Shown one piece after another: positions 58,901 to 64,000 of a DNA stretch of 64,000 nt (positions are counted from its first letter, which is position 1; every line of letters begins with the position of its first letter). A program made the translations under genes and the position numbers. The notes beneath the pieces were generated by a model. The model saw nothing but the letters and a program-made list of their open reading frames with translations, was not told the origin of the DNA and did not search any database. This DNA comes from Thuidium tamariscinum (taxonomy: Eukaryota > Streptophyta > Bryopsida > Hypnales > Thuidiaceae): NCBI GenBank assembly GCA_947034885.2, contig OX344753.2:868001-932000 (forward strand). Direction: 5' to 3'.

Positions 58901-61440
58901 CCACTCTTCATCAAAATCCCCCCCCCCAGAAAATAACCAGGGCCGTTGATTATGAAGTAGGGCCTAATCTGTCGTTGATCTCACAAGTAGAGAAAAAATG
59001 AGGACCGTTGATCCAGTGGTGGTCCGATGTCCACAACCGTCGATCTCAGGGTTTTTCACGTTGATTTTTGAAATTGGTCGACCTGAGGGTTTCTCACACA
59101 CCTCCACGCTCACACTTATCGATTTGCGCTCACCTCCGCGCTAAGGTCGATCCGGCGACATGCACGCTCACCTCCGTGCGTGATCAAATTGAGGTTGATC
59201 AGGTCTTGATCCTCTCAAATTTGGCACAATTTGTTTTCCAAATGTATATTGAAAGCTTTGGCATGGCTTCAACGAGGAGACCCTTTTTCACTCACTCAAG
59301 TTTGTTTGAGCAGATTGCAGATTGCAGATTGGATTCTAGGATTGGAGCACCAACGACTAAATTAGAAGCGAAGCTTGAATTCTGGTGTTTTGGTTCCAGC
59401 ATCAGGGGTTTCAAGGTGCACCTAGGGTTTTGCACAATCTGCCTCAAGTTTCAAAGGCTAGCTGGCTGCTTCTCAACGCTACTTCTTCCATTCGATAAGC
59501 TTGATTCTTCATCGTAGAAGGATAAGATATTAGGGTTGGGATCTTGTTTTATAGTTCAATTTCCCAATTCGATTCAACAATTGAGCTCAGTCGGAGCTTT
59601 GATGGTCGATTTGCTTTGTTGCAGTCGCATGCCATTCTGGCTAGATGCTCTCTCGGTCACAGGAGTAGGAGCAGGGTGACGAAGTAGAGAACGTCTTTGA
59701 ATCTAGGTGACCGACCTCGTAAGCATATTCATAGCTTCTCTCATGGCGTCTGTCGATCACAGGGAACTAGTCTCTATTTACATCTTTAGCACTATGGTGT
59801 GCACATTTATTAGTAGGAAATCCTGGCTCAAGGTTGTCACTTACCCAACCTCTACTCCAATTTCTGTAACTTGTACCAAACCAGATCTGTTACAAATTGA
59901 TCACCGTTTGTGATTGAAGATTCGATCCTACCGAGAGGAGCATCTCGATCACCCAACTGAGTTTGAATTGCGGGCCGAATATATATGCATAATATTGTCA
60001 GTAGCTAGAAATGTCCACACTTACTATTTCCTACCAATTTTGCGCGCCCAGCCGAAGTATGAGTTTGAATTATTTCGGGTGGCATGTGTCAAACCTCTAG
60101 TACCAGAGCTTCTCTGCTAAAGAGAATCAGAAAATTATAGCTCTAAATTGTCAGGACGACTTCTTCCATTCGGTAAGCTTGATTCTTCATCGTAGAAGGA
60201 TAAGATATTAGGGTTGGGATCTTGTTTTATAGTTTAATTTGGAATTTTTTGCTGAGTCCATTTGTAAACAAGATCCCGCCCTTCCAAAATACTCAGTATA
60301 CCACCCGTGTGTGTCCGGGCCCTTTTCAGCCATGTGATCATCGCGCCTCTATTTGTAATGACTTGGGAAGCGTGGAGCTGAAACAACAATTGGTGAGCCT
60401 GGGTATAAATGATTAGTTTATTGGTTGTTAGATCTACAGCTCAGAGGCAATCTTCCTTTCTTTCAATAACGTATGAGTTCTCCAACAGTGATTTATGGAG
60501 CTCATTCAATTGAACGGTGGAAGTCAGTGGATCCATGACTTAACCCACACTTGGAGGCACTCCATTTTTTACATCTGTGTGCTGCAAATGAAGTTTAGTT
60601 TTTATTTTCATTGCAATTCATCAGGAACTTCACAACATGTTTTTGTGAGATAAGTGATTTTGTGAGATTTGATGTCTTTGCAAATTCCTGTGCACCTACA
60701 GAGGTAAGTGAATTTGAATTTGGTGTTCCAGTTACTCACGATCAGCGTCTCTGTTTCAATTTTATAGTTTTCTCCTTTCCTATCGAGAAGCTCTGTCTTT
60801 AGCATTTCCAGTTAATGATCAGTGGTCATAGCCATTTAGCCAAGTCAGGCGTATACCTTTTGCTCATAAGTCCAAGTATAAGTCTTGTTGTTGATGGCAT
60901 TCAGACCAGTATAAGAGACAGGATCTGGTCCCTCACGTTTTGACTCTCCTCTTCTTTATTGCATCTGTAAATAATGAATTGCGGTCATGCAAAAAGTGAA
61001 TGGTCATTGCTGCTATGAATGGCAAGAAGCTTACTAGAATCAGAATTTCTTGTTGGCATTAGCTTATTTTGTTGGCAATTTGTTTTATGAAGGTGAGTTT
61101 GGTTGAGATTTTGTAAGATTTGATGTTAAATTCTTGTGCACATACAAAAGTTGATTGAAGTTTCATGTACTAAGTGTGATACTATTGTTGTTTCTGCTAT
61201 AGGTCAATTGGAGTTGCTGATTGGAGCTGACAAGGAGAGAGGCATAGGAATTTAGGGTTTAGCTTACAGCTGCAGGTTAGCTCCACTGTGCAGTATGTTG
61301 CACATGGTCTAAGTTAATGTTCTCAATGTTTGTATAAAATGTGTCTTCACCTCATTTCTATCAATTGTTTTTATTTTGTTCTTTCATTTTCTATACCTTC
61401 TTAGGGTGTAGGGGTTCATTTCTATCAATTGTCTTGATTT
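58901..61440 (+). other. 5' part of the Rep-carrying insertion
   Basis: No protein recognised. The longest frame (59068-59517) has no known domain. 59483-59567 and 60159-60239 are an almost identical direct repeat (ATTCTTCATCGTAGAAGGAT core) about 675 bases apart, and 60610-60720 resembles 61080-61160. It may contain leader exons and introns of the Rep-like gene. Confidence 0.4.
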
Positions 61441-61468
61441 TTTTGTTTCTTTTTTGTGCTTCTCAGTG

Positions 61469-62431
61469 ATGGGGTTGCCCCTGTCGCAGATTATTAAAGC
61501 ACAGGCCCGTAAGGGGAAAGTGTCTGTGATGGCTAGTGGAAGCAACCTCAAAGGAACTATAGGTGCAGGAACATCCGCTTCTGCACAGAAATCCGGAAAA
61601 AAATTGAAAGCAGTGAGGGAACCAATTCCCAAGAACACTGCAAAACGCATCCAAAAAACTCCTATTGCAACACCTACAAAGGTGTCTGTGCCAGAGGTAC
61701 AATTGGGATTGGAAGAAACCCTAGTCTCTCTAACAGTTGCAGTTCCTACATAGGTAACACAGTTGCCAAAACGTGTGAGGAAAAAATCTTTGGTCCCACC
61801 AAAAGAGCTGGAACTAAGTATTACCATTTCTGTTGGCAATTCACACATTCCTTTGTCATATTTACAGAAAATGGAAGAGTTTCTTGATACTGAATGCATC
61901 AGTGGATTGTGTTCCATTGAGAGAGGAGGAGCTCTCCAACGACTCCATCTTCAAATGGTTTGCCGAATCATGGTATCTTCTGCGGCTGTTGTTAGCAAAC
62001 GCATCAAGGCTCATCTTGGATGGGATAAAGTTGCCACTGCTCCAGTAGGGCACCACATTTTGAGCAAAACCCTCCGCAATACAGGTCTCCATACATTCAT
62101 TGGCATGCTTGGTTATTGCATCAAAGACAAAGGCAAAGATCACTTTGATTGCGTTCATCGAAACATTACTCCTCAACAAATGGATGAGGGTGTTGAGGAG
62201 TATATTAAGCATGGTACACCGTTTGCCAAGAATCGTGTCACTTTGACACACAAGAATCTTTTGGAGAAGGCTGGCACTTTTTGTAGATACAAATTGAAAA
62301 AACACTTGGGCTCTACACTTGCTGGTGTGCTCTTGGCCATGCTACAATCCGGTATATACATCCCTTCATCTTCATGGGTTATTCCTCCTCGGCAAGGTGG
62401 AATGGAATATACCAAGGCCTCTACATTGTAG
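61469..62431 (+). pseudogene. Rep-like HUH endonuclease, Replitron type
   Basis: A basic, disordered leader (61469-61750) is followed in the same frame by TAG (61751-61753), then an open frame to TAG (62429-62431). The second part has the three motifs of replication-initiator HUH nucleases: motif I (SITISVGN, about 61817), motif II (ERGGALQRLHLQ, His-x-Gln metal site, about 61921-61956) and motif III (GYCIKDKGK, Y-x-x-K catalytic tyrosine, about 62112). Such proteins cut single-stranded DNA and attach to its 5' end. This arrangement fits Replitron transposons described in algae and plants. No helicase domain is visible. The first TAG could lie in a 57-base GT-AG intron (61697-61753, phase 0). 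After the second stop the frame reads on sensibly to TGA 62510, suggesting a decayed gene. Confidence 0.7.
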
Positions 62432-62594
62432 AAGTGTATGATGCAACCATCCACTATTACTTTGGATGATGTGACACAAATTTTTTTCGAGCATACAACT
62501 CCTGGATCTTGATTGGCAGACTTAGGGAGGTAGAGGCTGGCGGAGACTTTACACGGTGCTCGAGAAGGAACTTCTTTTGACTATATTGTTCCAG

Positions 62595-62905
62595 GTGAGT
62601 TTTTATCCAATTATTATGTTTTCCTTCACTTTGTAGTTTTTACCTATAAGAATCATATGAAATTGTGTTCTAGTTTAATTCTTATCCAATTATTATGTTT
62701 TCCTTCACTTTGTAGTTTTTACCTCTAAGAGTCAAGTGCAACTATGTTTTAGTTTGATACTTATCTAATTATTAAGTTTTCCTTCATTTTGTAGTTTTTA
62801 CATCTAAGAATCAAGTGCAATTGTTTTCTAGTTTAATTCTTATCCAATTATGTTTTCCTTCACTTTGTAGTTTTCACTTCTAGAAATCAAGTGCAACTGT
62901 TTTTT
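62595..62905 (+). repeat. Tandem repeat, about 78 bases x 4
   Basis: Units contain TATCCAATTATTATGTTTTC, TTCACTTTGTAG and AAGAATCAAGTGCAA. A fifth, detached unit lies at about 62978-63042 after a similar CCAAGTGAGTT donor-like start. The pattern looks like multiplied intron sequence behind the Rep-like frame. Confidence 0.75.
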
Positions 62906-63301
62906 TAATCCACTTGTACCCTATTTTTCAGACACTGTAGTTGGTGATGTTAGGCAACAACGAGATGATGTTGTTCCAAGTGAGTTCTTACCCAATTATA
63001 ATATTTTTCTTCACTTTGTAGTTTTGAACTATAAGAATCACTTTGTTTTTTAATATACTTATATCGTTGCTCTCACACAATGTTATGGGTGATGTAGGGC
63101 AACAACCAAATGATGTCACCATAGTCGATGACTCTCAAGATGTAGCAATACCTTCTACAGCGGAAGTGGACACGATGTCTCACTCATTGGTGCACCGCAC
63201 TGAAGCCATGTTTATTCCTGTAGTCTATGGTGATCGCGATAATCTCAACAGTTTTCTCATCTAAAGACAAGGATTGAGACACTTCTTGTATTTACTGCAG
63301 G

Positions 63302-63417
63302 GCATCTCAAGAACTTTGACTTTTTGTTCCTTGAACTATCTCTGCCAATTTTGTGGATAGCATCTCAAGAACTTTGGCTTTTTGTTCCTTGAACTATCTC
63401 TGCCAATTTTGTGGATG
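63302..63417 (+). repeat. Exact tandem duplication, 58 bases x 2
   Basis: 63302-63359 and 63360-63417 differ at two positions. Non-coding. Lies near the right end of the insertion. Confidence 0.9.
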
Positions 63418-64000
63418 TCTATACTTTTATGGTTTTGAAATTCTCAAAAAACCATTTTGTTTTTCTACATTCACACTTGAATTTTCATTTGTTTATATAC
63501 TTGTTTTCATCCTTATATTCATGTTTGCTTTTGTATTGGTGAGTGAATTCTATGTACATGTTATTGGTTTACATTCTGGGGGGGCTTAAAATGTTCACAC
63601 ATTTCAGAACTTGGAACCTCTTGTGACTATCCACTCAAAAGATGGCATACAATACACAACTTTCAGCACTTATTAATCACATTGCCACCTTGAAACTTGT
63701 CAAAACAAAATTGAATATGGCTGTTATGGAACAGAATCAGTGACCCGTTGCAGAGGCATTGGCCATTATTTCCAATCCTTGCCTTTCTAATCAGCATCGG
63801 TATTGGTGTTGGGTAGCTAGTTAGTAGAACATTACGGACCCCGGCTTTTCCTCTTTCATGTTGGTCTCAGGATTAGAGTTTTTCTTTTTCTTCTTGAGGC
63901 TATGCTGGATTAGTGATGCTTGGCTATTGGTATTCCATACTATTCTACTCTTTGAAAACTACAATAATGACAACTTCACATGTGTACAATTAATAGTTGG

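Larger units (their letters stand above)
58537..63690 (+). mobile_element. Large copy-2-only insertion carrying a Rep-like gene
   Basis: Copy 1 runs continuously at about 27515-27560, while copy 2 leaves homology near 58536 and regains it near 63660-63700. The insert starts with a dispersed repeat (58540-58830, related to 935-1180). Direct repeats of the form ACTATCC-4 bases-AAAAGATGGCA lie at 58879-58900 and 63626-63647, and a CTTTCARCACTTATTAATYAC motif lies just outside them at 58860 and 63660. These may mark the element's real limits. It holds transcribed-looking sequence, the Rep-like frame and tandem repeats. Confidence 0.6.
47214..64000 (+). repeat. Segmental duplication, copy 2 (runs off the window)
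   Basis: Collinear with 14731-27885. Interrupted by copy-2-only insertions at 48079-48146, 56427-56594, about 57275-57770, 58152-58464 and about 58537-63690. Homology to 27560-27870 resumes at about 63700 and reaches the right edge. Confidence 0.85.

Noticed and set aside
59068-59517. 149-codon frame considered as a transposon protein.
   Set aside because: No recognisable motif, composition changes along it, and a near-identical direct repeat covers its 3' end; kept only as part of the insertion.
1-64000. CRISPR arrays, bacterial operons, ribosome binding sites, rRNA and tRNA genes.
   Set aside because: The window is eukaryotic and no such features could be identified by reading; a tRNA scan was not possible.

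Overview
The window looks like nuclear DNA of a land plant, most likely a non-vascular plant (moss or liverwort). The species cannot be fixed from the sequence. Evidence: split genes with consensus plant splice sites, TTTAGGG (plant-type telomere) motifs, an intronless germin-like protein, kinases with a DUF1221/MLKL-type helical front domain, and miniature DNA transposons of CACTA, hAT and Stowaway type. Genes are sparse. Short GC-richer gene islands sit in long AT-rich stretches made largely of decayed or non-autonomous transposons. I found no rRNA, tRNA or CRISPR array.

Layout. 1-400: a leftward promoter whose sequence matches the upstream region of the germin-like gene, so a paralogue probably lies just outside the left edge. 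0.4-14.3 kb: AT-rich DNA with one germin-like gene (6361-7032), four complete copies and one truncated copy of a ~730 bp inverted-repeat transposon with 4-bp target duplications (one copy nested in another), and a small remnant of the kinase-hydrolase family near 8.6 kb. 14.7-27.9 kb: copy 1 of a large segmental duplication. 27.9-47.2 kb: gene desert with MITEs, a long fold-back and a long-TIR element. 47.2-64 kb: copy 2 of the segment, interrupted by several copy-2-only insertions. The largest (about 58.5-63.7 kb) carries a Rep-like HUH endonuclease gene of Replitron type.

The duplicated gene is the main object of interest. Reading across introns with conserved splice phase gives one predicted protein: helical domain + kinase A, a Gly/Ser-rich linker, a second helical domain + kinase B, then a SERAC1-like alpha/beta-hydrolase. 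Neither copy is intact over its whole length. Copy 1 has kinase A and the front hydrolase exons but has frameshifts before kinase B and a stop in the hydrolase. Copy 2 has an unbroken double-kinase frame but has lost the front of the hydrolase, and what remains is out of phase. Both copies carry a second, decayed 3' fragment of the same gene downstream. The domain mix (MLKL-like helical bundle, kinases, SERAC1/SesB-like hydrolase) resembles cell-death and immune effector parts in plants and fungi; that role is inference.

Because the two segments are long paralogous alignments, several transposon insertions in copy 2 can be compared directly with their empty sites in copy 1.
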